From NCBI RefSeq assembly GCF_023100945.1, contig NZ_CP064689.1:4136001-4200000 (forward strand): DNA of 64,000 nt, written 5' to 3'. How positions within the stretch are numbered: the first letter of the stretch is position 1; each line of letters starts with the position of its first letter. The notes beneath the pieces are model-generated. The model was not told where the DNA came from, made no database searches, and worked only from the letters and a program-made list of their open reading frames with translations. This document shows positions 34,807 through 44,562 of the stretch, in pieces. The stretch comes from Bradyrhizobium sp. 200. GTDB taxonomy: Bacteria; Pseudomonadota; Alphaproteobacteria; Rhizobiales; Xanthobacteraceae. The translations under genes were made by a program, and so were the position numbers.

Positions 34807-37312
34807 CGATCAAACCTTCTTCTGGAACATCGAGGGAAATAAATGCACCTTCTAGCAGCAGGTCCTCGACCGGTCCCTGCCCGAGGTTGAGTACGGGCGT
34901 CCCCTGTGAAATGAACCGCGCCCAGAATGTAAGGTCACTCTCGACACTTTGGTTGCGGTCGTACTTCATGCGTCGCGTTGCTTTCGCAGTCCTTGCGTAG
35001 CCAGGCAGCGGTGTTCGCGCATCCGGCCCCGTAAACATGTAGAACGGCTTTACGCGGACGCCCCAAAGCGATCCAAGTCGAACGATCTCGTAGGCGAAAC
35101 CTTCATTTTCAAACCAAACGCGTGGTGGATCGCCACGTTGTTTCACGACCTCGCGCTCGACGTTGCGCCTGGCGGGCGTATCGTAAATCAGCAGCCGAGG
35201 ACCGTTGTTCTCGCCGAAGAAATATGCGCGCCTGTTGGTACGCCTGTCGGCCTCTATCATGAGCCCGCGGCTTTTCAAGTGCCAAAGCTGACTTTCAAAA
35301 TGCTTGCGAAGCAGCCAAGATAGCATCCGAGCGAGATCCGGATCGGCTTCAACCTCCTCTCTCGGTCGCTCACGGACATTGCTCTCCATCATCACTGGCT
35401 TGAGTACTGCCTCCAACAGAGGAGCGCGAGCGAACGACCACAGTTCGCCTCCCCAGATCAGCGCCCTACCGATCTCGCTCAGCGGCACACGGCGAGCGAT
35501 CGTTTCGAGAGTACCCGATACCTTCACCCTGGATACATTCTCAGGCAGCGAACCGAAGGGCATCAGGTTGACGATGTAGGTGCCGATCGGACGTGTATCG
35601 CGCGCAACAAGCGCAACCTTTCCCGAGGCCTTAGGTTGATAGAGCTCCACTCTGAAGTCGTCGCTGCCTGGTGGCACGCTGAAAACGGCAGTCCCGTCGC
35701 CTTCCCGTGCAAAGTTCAGCACGTCAGACAGACCAGTCCCCGCGCGCTCTATCACGCTCATTCCGAAGAAGACGTCGCATAGCGCCCTGTTTCGAGGCGA
35801 GGTCAACTCGCGGACCGGCTCGAATTGACCTCGAGCATCCATTTTGACTTCATCAGCGACGACTTCGGACAGGCGCCCCGGATTGAGGAACACGATGCAA
35901 TCGTTTGTCTGCGCATGCACTTCGGCAGGCCGGACATCGGCGTAGTCGCGATGAACGAGAAGATTGATCAGGAGCTCGATAAGGGCGCGCTCATGGTAGG
36001 CTCGACGCTCTTCATGGAGACCACGAACCTTGACCTTGAGAACCGCGTTCACCTCCTTCTGCTCGGCCCATTCAAGCAGTTCCTTGCGCTGCTGCAGAAG
36101 ATTGCCGGTGATGACTTTGCGCTTCTTGCCGTCGATCGTGGTAGTTACGATTGCGTGCGGCAGAAATCGCTGTGGTTCGCGTCCAAATAGCAAGATCGCG
36201 GCAACACTGGGCCGCTCGCTGCCATCGACATCGACCAGAAGGCCAAGCTCGCGGAGAAAGGGCTTGAGAGTAGCTGCTGACGGCTGCCGAAGTTTTAGCT
36301 TCCGTGAATACTCGTGCGCGGTACGCAGAGCGAGATCCAGATCGATATCCGCAATCGTTGCTCCTTCGGCCGGTCTGTCGTCAAAATCGCGAGATTCGAC
36401 AGCCGCCGGAGCTCCAAGGCTGCGCTGCTGCCGAGCCAATCTCTTGTCAAGGTCAGCGAAGAGCTCATCAAAACCGTCTATCTCGCAAAGCCTGAAGTTG
36501 CTCCCTAGTCGTTGCCGCAGCGCTTCCACGTTCGGATGTAGATCACCACCCCGGTGACACCAGTAGACGCCCTTCTTGAACGCAAGGTCGCCTCCCTCAC
36601 CTAAAAGGCTTGTCATGATTGAAGGTTCTGCTCCGCGGTAACCGACCACGATCATGGGCGTGGATTGTAGCAGCGGCAGAAGGACTCCCACCAGCTTGGA
36701 ATTTAGCTGCTGCACCTCCTCAGTCAGGTTCTTGTCGGTGTACTGCTCGGCCTTTCCGTGCAGCCAGACGATCTGAGCGCGGTTGAATATGTCGAACTCG
36801 CGAAAGTCGTCAGTGCTACGATGGACTTCTGCCACGTGACGGATGTGAGGTCGCTTGTCGTTCAACGCGCGCGGCAAGCAGATGTCGAAGTTGGTGGTCA
36901 GGATGCTCCCGACGAGTCCGCGAAGAACGAGCTCGGAGAGGTGACGGTAGCCTATACCGATCTCACCCTCGGGCGCGATGAGATCGAGCAGCACCCGCTG
37001 TCTATACGCCTGGGGCGTAAGCAGATGTTTCACTGCCAGAGGAAAGTTTTCCGCGAGCCTGCTCGGATCCGGGATGAACCAAGGCTGGTCGACCAGCCAA
37101 GCCCACCACTCCGACGTTTTGACGTGTTCCGGCAGTGATTTTCCGTCGATGCGCTCGGCAAAATATCGCCGGGCGATGCGTTTTACGCTTTCGTCAGCCA
37201 AGGGCACCCCTGACGAGAAAGAGGCCCCCGCTCCGAGCAATATCGTTGGACGGGCCTCGTTCTGGGGGTTGAGAATCGAAGCAAGTTCACGCACGGTGTC
37301 CGCATGGCTCAT
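34772..37312 (-). CDS. SIR2-APAZ effector with inserted GHKL-ATPase-like module
   Basis: About 846 residues from MSHADTVREL; a longer start at 37354 is possible. Residues 20-290 are a SIR2 domain of the NADase type (LLGAGASFSSGVPLADES, LTTNFDICL, VWLHGK) without zinc Cys pairs. Residues about 320-570 resemble the HATPase_c_4 part of AlbA/Schlafen-type regulators (AAILLFGREPQRFLPHA, LIELLINLLVHRDYAD, IVFLNPGRL, ERAGTGLSDVL). Residues about 590-846 resemble APAZ (AYEIVRLGSLWGVRVKPFYM, RNQSVESDLTFWARF). APAZ binds the Argonaute and nucleic acid. The middle module is not part of the standard SPARSA effector, so ATP might gate activation. Confidence 0.82.
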   Translation of the reverse strand: MSHADTVRELASILNPQNEARPTILLGAGASFSSGVPLADESVKRIARRYFAERIDGKSLPEHVKTSEWWAWLVDQPWFIPDPSRLAENFPLAVKHLLTPQAYRQRVLLDLIAPEGEIGIGYRHLSELVLRGLVGSILTTNFDICLPRALNDKRPHIRHVAEVHRSTDDFREFDIFNRAQIVWLHGKAEQYTDKNLTEEVQQLNSKLVGVLLPLLQSTPMIVVGYRGAEPSIMTSLLGEGGDLAFKKGVYWCHRGGDLHPNVEALRQRLGSNFRLCEIDGFDELFADLDKRLARQQRSLGAPAAVESRDFDDRPAEGATIADIDLDLALRTAHEYSRKLKLRQPSAATLKPFLRELGLLVDVDGSERPSVAAILLFGREPQRFLPHAIVTTTIDGKKRKVITGNLLQQRKELLEWAEQKEVNAVLKVKVRGLHEERRAYHERALIELLINLLVHRDYADVRPAEVHAQTNDCIVFLNPGRLSEVVADEVKMDARGQFEPVRELTSPRNRALCDVFFGMSVIERAGTGLSDVLNFAREGDGTAVFSVPPGSDDFRVELYQPKASGKVALVARDTRPIGTYIVNLMPFGSLPENVSRVKVSGTLETIARRVPLSEIGRALIWGGELWSFARAPLLEAVLKPVMMESNVRERPREEVEADPDLARMLSWLLRKHFESQLWHLKSRGLMIEADRRTNRRAYFFGENNGPRLLIYDTPARRNVEREVVKQRGDPPRVWFENEGFAYEIVRLGSLWGVRVKPFYMFTGPDARTPLPGYARTAKATRRMKYDRNQSVESDLTFWARFISQGTPVLNLGQGPVEDLLLEGAFISLDVPEEGLIDGDGDKDQMPA

Positions 37313-37513
37313 AGTGAGGGTCCGTTCCGAATCACTTAATTTGGAACATTGCATGAACAGAAGCTTGCCCGCAGCATATGGGCTCGTTTTTCCCCGTTTA
37401 TTTTGGTCTTCCTATGCGCCACGAACCGGCGCGACTGGCCGCTTCTGAGGAAGCTCAGGAGGTTCGTGCACCGCGGCACTGTATGCTGAGTGCCGTTTCT
37501 CAAACCGTAGCGG

Positions 37514-38692
37514 TCACGCGACGTCCGAAGATGGCGGCAGCCTAGGATCAAGCTCCTCCTGCTCCAGCCACTTGGCGTCATCACGCCGAAGATAGGCGAC
37601 GAGGTCGGAGATGGCAGAAGGCACCGCGCCGGTCGGCAGCCTGGTCCGGTCGGCCGGCGGCTTGCCCAGCCTGTCGGCCAAATCCGCCGACATAAGGTGC
37701 GGCCTCAAATCCCGCACTATCGAGCTCTCTATGGTGCGGAAGATCCAGGTCCCGTCCGGATCGATGTCCGACCAATGAAAGAACGGAACGTCACCAGGCA
37801 CTGCTGTCGCAATCGCTTTCAAAGCATCCTGGGTTGCCAGCGATGGATATCCGCCCACGTAGATAGTGACGCCAGCGCGCTGCGGATCCGCCTCCATAAT
37901 GTGGCGACTAAAGCTCGCGAAATTTTCGATAGTCAGGACGTATTGCGGCCGTTCTCGAAACTTGAGGCGCTCCGCTTCCCCAGGCGGTATGCCGAAGTAC
38001 ATCGGTGCAGCGACCGATAACTCGGCCACGTCAAAATCGAGCCGCCCGGAAAGCAACAATGGGGGCGCGAACTTCTCAAGTCCTAACATCCGGAGCGCGT
38101 CCCTCGGACGCGCGGCGGGCGGGACCTCAACCAATCCGTTCAAGAGCCGAACCACCGGCCCTTCCAATCGCTCGAGAGCCTTGCTGTCACCGGCAAAGCG
38201 TCGCGAAAAAGTCCGGTAATCGAGACCTACGTGCCGTCGTTCAAAGATCGCCTTCGCCATGATAAAAGCCGGCTTGAGACGATCCCCGTCATCGAGTGCG
38301 AACCCCTGCCATTCCCGGCCGCGGGACCAGGCTGCCCGAAGTCCCTCCAACGAACCTTCGAATTGAACCGGCAGTTCTAGACCGTCCAGCAGACAGCTCG
38401 TTGCCGCCTCCATAAGCTCTCCGACCGGTCTCCGTTTGAGCAGTTCGTAAATCAACGAGGGCTTCTCTAGCCTGACGTGTTTGATCTGCTCACTTTTGAG
38501 CCCTCGCCCTCTGGCTATGCGGATAGCTCCCCCTACCTCCGCGTCGCGAAGCTCCCTTGTAAACCGGTCCATCTGAGCGACATCGGCAAATCCGTCGTAG
38601 TCCGGGTACGCGATGGGGCTCTCGGCTCCCCCTTCATAGCGGTCTAGAAGATCCGACATCAGCAAGCGGGCGTCGGTGAACTGCCTAGGCAT
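37514..38692 (-). CDS. jetD: Wadjet system protein JetD
   Basis: A 392-residue protein with an N-terminal DUF3322-like part and a C-terminal DUF2220 Toprim-like nuclease part. The Toprim signatures are TIENFASF (Glu), VTIYVGGYPS and HWSDIDPDGTWIF (Asp-x-Asp). In known Wadjet systems JetD cuts closed circular plasmid DNA after JetABC extrudes it into loops. It is the last gene of the operon, starting one base after the JetC stop. Confidence 0.9.
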   Translation of the reverse strand: MPRQFTDARLLMSDLLDRYEGGAESPIAYPDYDGFADVAQMDRFTRELRDAEVGGAIRIARGRGLKSEQIKHVRLEKPSLIYELLKRRPVGELMEAATSCLLDGLELPVQFEGSLEGLRAAWSRGREWQGFALDDGDRLKPAFIMAKAIFERRHVGLDYRTFSRRFAGDSKALERLEGPVVRLLNGLVEVPPAARPRDALRMLGLEKFAPPLLLSGRLDFDVAELSVAAPMYFGIPPGEAERLKFRERPQYVLTIENFASFSRHIMEADPQRAGVTIYVGGYPSLATQDALKAIATAVPGDVPFFHWSDIDPDGTWIFRTIESSIVRDLRPHLMSADLADRLGKPPADRTRLPTGAVPSAISDLVAYLRRDDAKWLEQEELDPRLPPSSDVA

Positions 38693-38693
38693 C

Positions 38694-41600
38694 CTATTCT
38701 GCGGCCATCTTTTTCAATTCTTCGTCAGACATGCGATCGGGATCCATCGCGCGAATTTCTCTTCGAGCTTGCTCCTTGAGCTCAGCCACCGTGACTCGAG
38801 CGCTCTCACCTATTCGATCCACCTCTACCACCGTGTCGATATGCTCGAGAACGGCGACCCTCTTCTCGTTCGGCGCGGCGATGATAATCTGGAGTCCGAG
38901 CTTTTTATAAAAGCTCATCATCTGTCGTTGATTTTTTCCGTCCATCTTGGAGAAAGCTTCATCGAATATCGCTACCGACATACCTGAGGGACGACCCGCT
39001 GCGGACTTGCCGCTGCCGTAAACAGACGCGAGTGACGCTCCGATCGCCACGTAGATCGGCACCTGCTGTTCGGCACCGGATCCCGTACCACGCCGCGTCT
39101 CCCATCGCGTCGTCCGGCCGGTGACGATGTCCTGCATATGAATCTCGAACGTGAAGAAGTTGCGGTAGTCCTCGAAAAGACTAAAGTCCTTATCGGGATC
39201 TTCCAGCAGCGCCTCAATCTCGCGCAATGTGTCTCGGTGAGGAAATTCCTCTGGGACCTCGTCCCCCTTGAACAACATGTCTAGCGCCTCCGGCGAGGTC
39301 TTGCTTATTTCGACGATCTTCAAAATCGGCTGAAACTCGGCCAAACGCGTGTGGTGGAATGAATATCTTTCATTGTGGAACGGGTGGTCAGCTAGACCAA
39401 TATTCATTGCCGAGAGCTCGCGCTCCATTTTGTTGATGCGCGAAGTCAGGGCGTTGATAAATTCGCCTCGCAAGAGGGTCTTCGCCTTGTCGGCCGCTTC
39501 CTTAGCCTGTCGCTCGTACCGTCGCAGCTCATTCTCTTCCATCTCTTGGATCAACGTTTCCATCCAGGGTCTTACCTCCTGCAGCGGCTCGCTTTCGGTG
39601 CCCACCTGCGAAACGACACCAAATCGCTCGAAGTAATCCCCGAGCGCCTGCCGAACGCGCCGCTCGATGCTGATCCGGTCATCATCCGCGCTGCTCGCCG
39701 ATTTCGATGCCTCTGAAGCGATCATCCTGTGCCGATCCAGGACTGCCTTCGCGCCAAGAGTGTTGAAACGAGACCGATAGGTCTTTCTTCCGGAAATCCT
39801 ATCGTAGAGTTTTCGATACTGTCCGTAAGATGCCCACGCAACCTTCGCGCCGAGCTTCGAGCCCGAAGTGCCTTCCCCCGATTCGATCGTATGGTTCGCA
39901 ATGTCCGCCGCCCTTGTATGCCGGCGGTGCGCTTCTTCTTGCGGGGTTCTCTCTCCGGAGCGATGGCGCTTCAGGTCATATTGGGCTTGTCGCTTCTGCC
40001 TCAAGCCGCCGTCACCGGCGCCGTCCAGCGCCGCGATGCGCTGCTCGAACTCTTTCCGCTCCAGAGCCGACTTTTCGTACTCTCCGACTATGCTCTTGAA
40101 GGACGGTAGCTTGTCATCAAAGAGCCTCGCAAGCTGTACGTATGCCGCGTCAGCGAGTTTGGCCGCTCCGTCAGACCTTGCGTGCGCATCGGAAAGCTGT
40201 TCGGCCTGGTCTTTCAAGTCCCGAAACGCCTGCGTCTGCGCCGCTTTGCCGATCTTAAAGTCTGACGGTTCCGCTGCACGATGCGTCCGCACCAAGCCGT
40301 CGTCATAGAGACCGTCCTTCATGATCGCCCGACCCGGTTCGTTGAACTGAGCGAGCGAATCTGCCAGTCGCACCGTCCCGTGCCTTCGGATGATAAATGC
40401 GATAGCATCCCGGTCGTCGGACTTGAAAAGCGTTGGAAACATCCCCGCGCGGGGTCCGGGACCATTTGGATCGAGCTTATTCAAGCTCACCAATGAAGCC
40501 CGCCGGAACTCTCGACGCCCTTCCTTAAAAAGGGTCGTGGCGCGCGCGATATCGGACCGATCGACGAAAACCGCCTCCCGGTCTCGGCCTAAAAGACCTT
40601 CGGCCGCTGCCGTCCAAGAAACGTCCGACAGTTCGATCAGGTTACAGAGCACACGAGGTGACATCCCTGCTTGCCGCAGCTTACGGCACAAGTGCTCCGT
40701 GTCTTCGTGCAAATAGATCGAGCTACCCCCGCTCGCGTGTTTACGAAGTCGATCTTCAAGCAACCGTGCCCGCTCTCTTTCGTCTTCGGCCTTCCGGATC
40801 AGATCTCGGCGCGCTTGATCCACCTTCAGCACCAGAGTCCGATCGGAGGCAAGAAGTCGCGTTTCCGCATCCAACAATCCACCCGTAGGCCGCTCTATGG
40901 ACGCGTCCAATGCCGCTCGCGTCAGGCCAGAAATCAAAGGGATGAAGTCGTCGAAGCCAAAGCTCCTCATGGCACTCAGCGCTTGCAGGGCACGAACAGA
41001 ATCCAACCTTCGATCGAACTCAGTGATTGCGCGCTGTGCTGCCTGCGAGGCGGAGGTCAGCGATTGAACGAGTGTATTTCGTCCACTCTTCGTGTCGTGC
41101 TCGGAGATTGCGATGTCCAGCCTTCTGATTTCAGTCTCGATTGCCTTTAAATCGCTATCGATGAAATCCATCTCAGCTTTGGCTGCCTCTCGCTTCGCCG
41201 CCTCCTCCGTGAATTTCGCGACTTCCGCGAGGTAGGCCGCACGCGCCCCAAACCAGTTGGCACGCTTGGATATCCATTGTTCCCGAGCCTTGCGCTCATG
41301 GGATTCGGAAAGTTCGACAAGAATGGCTCTCAGCGCGATAAGAGCCTCAAGCTTTTCGCGCATCGTTCGGATCGTATCGTTGATGTTACGATAGGTACGG
41401 ATCGACTCCCGAAGCTCTCCCACCTTCATATTGTTCTTTTCGAGGATGTAGTTTCGCACAAACTCGGTGGCGGTCTGATCATGATCTAGGGTCATCGCGT
41501 TCACGATGGCCTTCTGAAGCGAATTAGCGTTCTGCTCTCCCACGACGGACGCATGCGGGACCAGTTTGCGCATATACTCTCGAACGTAGTCGATCGCCTT

Positions 41601-42131
41601 GTCCCGGTGATTGACGAAACCATCTTGCCCGACAGCCGAGACAATCCGGTTGCGAACGTCGTCCCATTCTGCCGCAAATCGCTTGCCTTCTCGCACCTCG
41701 ATGAAGTCCGCGGCCTTCAAAATCTTGCCGGTAACGACGAAGCGGCCGAGTACGGTTTCGTTGGTCTCCGACCGCCGGGCCTCGATCGCCATTCCAATCG
41801 ACACCGGAGGCCGCTGGTCATCCGAATCTACAAACCCGAGACAAATGTAGGTGCGGGCCTGCTCTCTTTTGCGTTCGTCCTCTCCCAGAGCGCCGAGGCA
41901 ATAGTCCACGATAGTTCGCTTGGAAGCGCTACGACTTTTTCCCTTGTCGCCCGCGACTGCGTTGAGGCGTTGGACGTTCTTGTTTCCGCCGGTCAACACC
42001 ACTTGAGCCATGTCGAGAATGGTCGACTTGCCCGACCTGTTCTCGCCGAAGACGCCTGCATGTCCAGTCAGATCGAAGTCCTCGACGTCGAAGAGGTGCC
42101 AGTTGACCATGGACACATGACGCAACTCCAT
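38694..42131 (-). CDS. jetC: Wadjet system SMC-like ATPase JetC
   Basis: A 1145-residue SMC/MukB-type ATPase. The N-terminal head has GENRSGKSTILD (Walker A, about residue 30). Long coiled-coil arms rich in Glu, Lys, Arg and Ala occupy about 250-950, with a hinge in the middle. The C-terminal head has VAIFDEAFSKMDGKN (Walker B) and IIIAAPNEKR. It extrudes DNA loops in Wadjet. I set the start at MELRHVSMVNW (42131), which overlaps the JetB stop; the frame stays open upstream only as a shadow of jetB. Confidence 0.92.
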   Translation of the reverse strand: MELRHVSMVNWHLFDVEDFDLTGHAGVFGENRSGKSTILDMAQVVLTGGNKNVQRLNAVAGDKGKSRSASKRTIVDYCLGALGEDERKREQARTYICLGFVDSDDQRPPVSIGMAIEARRSETNETVLGRFVVTGKILKAADFIEVREGKRFAAEWDDVRNRIVSAVGQDGFVNHRDKAIDYVREYMRKLVPHASVVGEQNANSLQKAIVNAMTLDHDQTATEFVRNYILEKNNMKVGELRESIRTYRNINDTIRTMREKLEALIALRAILVELSESHERKAREQWISKRANWFGARAAYLAEVAKFTEEAAKREAAKAEMDFIDSDLKAIETEIRRLDIAISEHDTKSGRNTLVQSLTSASQAAQRAITEFDRRLDSVRALQALSAMRSFGFDDFIPLISGLTRAALDASIERPTGGLLDAETRLLASDRTLVLKVDQARRDLIRKAEDERERARLLEDRLRKHASGGSSIYLHEDTEHLCRKLRQAGMSPRVLCNLIELSDVSWTAAAEGLLGRDREAVFVDRSDIARATTLFKEGRREFRRASLVSLNKLDPNGPGPRAGMFPTLFKSDDRDAIAFIIRRHGTVRLADSLAQFNEPGRAIMKDGLYDDGLVRTHRAAEPSDFKIGKAAQTQAFRDLKDQAEQLSDAHARSDGAAKLADAAYVQLARLFDDKLPSFKSIVGEYEKSALERKEFEQRIAALDGAGDGGLRQKRQAQYDLKRHRSGERTPQEEAHRRHTRAADIANHTIESGEGTSGSKLGAKVAWASYGQYRKLYDRISGRKTYRSRFNTLGAKAVLDRHRMIASEASKSASSADDDRISIERRVRQALGDYFERFGVVSQVGTESEPLQEVRPWMETLIQEMEENELRRYERQAKEAADKAKTLLRGEFINALTSRINKMERELSAMNIGLADHPFHNERYSFHHTRLAEFQPILKIVEISKTSPEALDMLFKGDEVPEEFPHRDTLREIEALLEDPDKDFSLFEDYRNFFTFEIHMQDIVTGRTTRWETRRGTGSGAEQQVPIYVAIGASLASVYGSGKSAAGRPSGMSVAIFDEAFSKMDGKNQRQMMSFYKKLGLQIIIAAPNEKRVAVLEHIDTVVEVDRIGESARVTVAELKEQARREIRAMDPDRMSDEELKKMAAE

Positions 42132-42772
42132 CACGGCTCGTCTCCATCGGCTGCCTGTGGCGCGCTCACCTCTTGAGATCGGACGTAACGTTCGATCCGC
42201 TGCAAGGCATCCGAACCGCTGATCAGCTTTATCATCGGACGTATTGCTACCTCGAAATCCTGCGCCTCGCTGTCGAAGTCGCCGACGTCGACCAGGCTCC
42301 TTTGAGACGCCTCCTTCAGGATTTCCCGGAAACGCGTCAGGGAGATCGAACTCGAACCATTCGGCTGAACCATATCCTTGTAGCGATCGAAAAGATTGTT
42401 TAGCGTCGTGACGACCATGGCCCGGTCTTCGACGGCGCCGACATTCACCTCGTCTTGCCAGTGCGCGGCCAACACGAGCATAACAATGGTTTCGTCGAGC
42501 TTCATACGGGGCAACGGCACGTCTTCGCCCATGGCGGTAATACCGGCCCACTGCGCTTCGGTGTCCCGATGCATGCGGTACCCGCAGCTGTCGAAGAATT
42601 CATCGATCACCGACCGGAAGCGACCGTCCATGATCACGTTGTAGACCGTTCCCGTTCGCGGATCGCCGGCGAAGACGAACTGCCGTCTCAATAGGAAGTG
42701 CACAGCCTTCCTGAGATCCGCGGCCTTTTCGGCGCCCAAGCTACGCTCAATCGCTTCGAATTCACCGAGCAT
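42131..42772 (-). CDS. jetB: Wadjet system protein JetB (DUF4194)
   Basis: A 213-residue kleisin-partner-type protein (MukE-like) with winged-helix character. It has LLRRQFVFAGDPRTGTVYNV, LPRMKLDETIVMLVLAAHWQ and LISGSDALQRIERYVR. The DUF4194 assignment rests on these and on position between jetA and jetC. The start MLGEFEAIER at 42772 gives an 11-base overlap with the jetA end; the frame is open further upstream inside jetA and that part is not used. Confidence 0.88.
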   Translation of the reverse strand: MLGEFEAIERSLGAEKAADLRKAVHFLLRRQFVFAGDPRTGTVYNVIMDGRFRSVIDEFFDSCGYRMHRDTEAQWAGITAMGEDVPLPRMKLDETIVMLVLAAHWQDEVNVGAVEDRAMVVTTLNNLFDRYKDMVQPNGSSSISLTRFREILKEASQRSLVDVGDFDSEAQDFEVAIRPMIKLISGSDALQRIERYVRSQEVSAPQAADGDEP

Positions 42773-44306
42773 GGGAGCGCCCCGCAGAGACTTGGCGCCT
42801 GACAATGAAATTGGAGCACCGCAACCACTCGCTGTCGTGAGGCGGCAAGTCCGGCGCAAACTCGAGCTCGAAGTGAAGACCAACCTCTGGCGGAACTTCG
42901 TTCGTTAAGGCAAACCTGCGTGCGGCGTCGAAGGCAAGGAAATCGTCAACCGTTTTGAGCGCCATAAATCGAGCTTCTCTGGTGCTTGCGACAGGCACCT
43001 GAGCTTCGAGAAAACGTCGGACTTCCTCAGGGCCCGGCGCAATTCGTTCGATATACCGTCGACGCAATTGCTTGCGGAGTTCGTACATCGGGTCATCAGG
43101 CCAATCGCCTAAGGGCTTCAGTTCGAGAGGTTTCCGCGGCTCGCGGCTCGGCGCGTGATGGAATTCCGACCAAGGCGACCTAAGCGGCTCGAGATTCCAT
43201 TCGACCGTTGCGTTCGCGTGGCGCCCGCGCGCCATGAGCGCATCAAGGCGGCGCACCAGATCCCCTGCCCGCCCCACCAGTCCTTGGGTCCCGCGCTCCG
43301 CATATTTTATGGTGTTCCGGACGCGCGCCTCCAGTTGGCGACGGAAGGCCTCGATGCGCTCGAACATCTCACCGATATGACCGAACGTGCTTTCGATCGC
43401 CAGAAGATCACCCTCGACGTCGAGTATCGCTTCCGACATCGATTGCGAAATGCTCGCATTCACATACTCTTCCGAAAGCACCTGCATCGTCGCCGGCGTG
43501 TGGGCAATGCGCCTGGCGAGATCGACGATGGTATCCCTGAAACGGTATGGATGGTTGAATGTCAGGATCGATTCAAAATCTCGCAACAGAAGTTGCTCTA
43601 CGAATTCTTCAAAAAACGCCTCGAGCCGATCACCGACCGTCTTTGATTCCATGACCGTGCGGCGGATCCGTTTAAGGTCCGACAGGATGGCCCGTAGGCT
43701 CTTCGTGAACTGGTCTACCTGGTTGCGCGCCTCCCGTAGCGCCAACGCGACTTCCCGTTGTTTCCTGTCGACGACCGTTGGATTGAGTTTCTCCACGGCC
43801 TCGAGATTCACCCGGATGGTAACGATAAGACCACCAAACCTCTGAGAGACGTCCTTGTTCAGGCTGGCCAGGCGCTGGATCACCAAGAGTGGTCCCATCG
43901 ACATGTCGACGGTGACGCGAAGGCCGTATTCTTCCTCCTCGAGCCATCCCCAAACGATCAACCGTTGATACATTTGCCGAGCAATGAGAAGGGCCCGGTC
44001 CGCCGTCTCGGTCTTGGTCGCCGCCGCGCGCTTGATCCGCCTCCGGCCTGCGGACACAACCTCGGGCAGCAGCTCGCCAAAATCGTCGCCCTCGTTCCAA
44101 AGCGCCGGATTAGCCCGCATCACATCGTAGATTGCGTGCGTGACCTCCTGTGGCGTCGGGAACGCGGGAGTGCCCGTGAAGAAGCGATCGTACAAGTCCA
44201 GCAAAATTAGGGAGTAAAGATGCTTGTGCTCTCGCGAAAACGCCAGAAATGCATCGTCGTTGAGGTATCGGAACAGCAAAGCACACCCCCGCCGGAAGTC
44301 GCCCAC
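42762..44306 (-). CDS. jetA: Wadjet system protein JetA (DUF3375)
   Basis: A 514-residue MukF/kleisin-like protein starting with GTG, with an excellent AGGAGGT ribosome binding site (44317-44323) eleven bases upstream. The N-terminal part is helical (LFRYLNDDAFLAFSREHKHL), the middle has coiled-coil character (EAVEKLNPTVVDRKQREVAL), and the C-terminus contacts the SMC heads in homologues. It opens the jetABCD operon. Wadjet clears plasmids and blocks plasmid transformation. Confidence 0.88.
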   Translation of the reverse strand: MGDFRRGCALLFRYLNDDAFLAFSREHKHLYSLILLDLYDRFFTGTPAFPTPQEVTHAIYDVMRANPALWNEGDDFGELLPEVVSAGRRRIKRAAATKTETADRALLIARQMYQRLIVWGWLEEEEYGLRVTVDMSMGPLLVIQRLASLNKDVSQRFGGLIVTIRVNLEAVEKLNPTVVDRKQREVALALREARNQVDQFTKSLRAILSDLKRIRRTVMESKTVGDRLEAFFEEFVEQLLLRDFESILTFNHPYRFRDTIVDLARRIAHTPATMQVLSEEYVNASISQSMSEAILDVEGDLLAIESTFGHIGEMFERIEAFRRQLEARVRNTIKYAERGTQGLVGRAGDLVRRLDALMARGRHANATVEWNLEPLRSPWSEFHHAPSREPRKPLELKPLGDWPDDPMYELRKQLRRRYIERIAPGPEEVRRFLEAQVPVASTREARFMALKTVDDFLAFDAARRFALTNEVPPEVGLHFELEFAPDLPPHDSEWLRCSNFIVRRQVSAGRSHAR

Positions 44307-44562
44307 TACCGGCAGGACCTCCTAGTCGTTCCCCTTACGTTCATGCTACTGTGACGAGCTCCGGTTGTCCATCAGTCAAAAGGCTACGGTGCGCTTGTGT
44401 CCAACGCGGAAGCATTCTCGGTGTCCGACGCCTTCCAGCCGCGGCGCTCCGCGTCGACCAAAATAACGCACGGGGCGCAATCTAAGGCGGTCCCCCAACC
44501 TGGATAAACCAAGCCCTGGTCTCGGCGCAGGGGGCTGTTTCTCGGGCCGTCCACAAACTATG

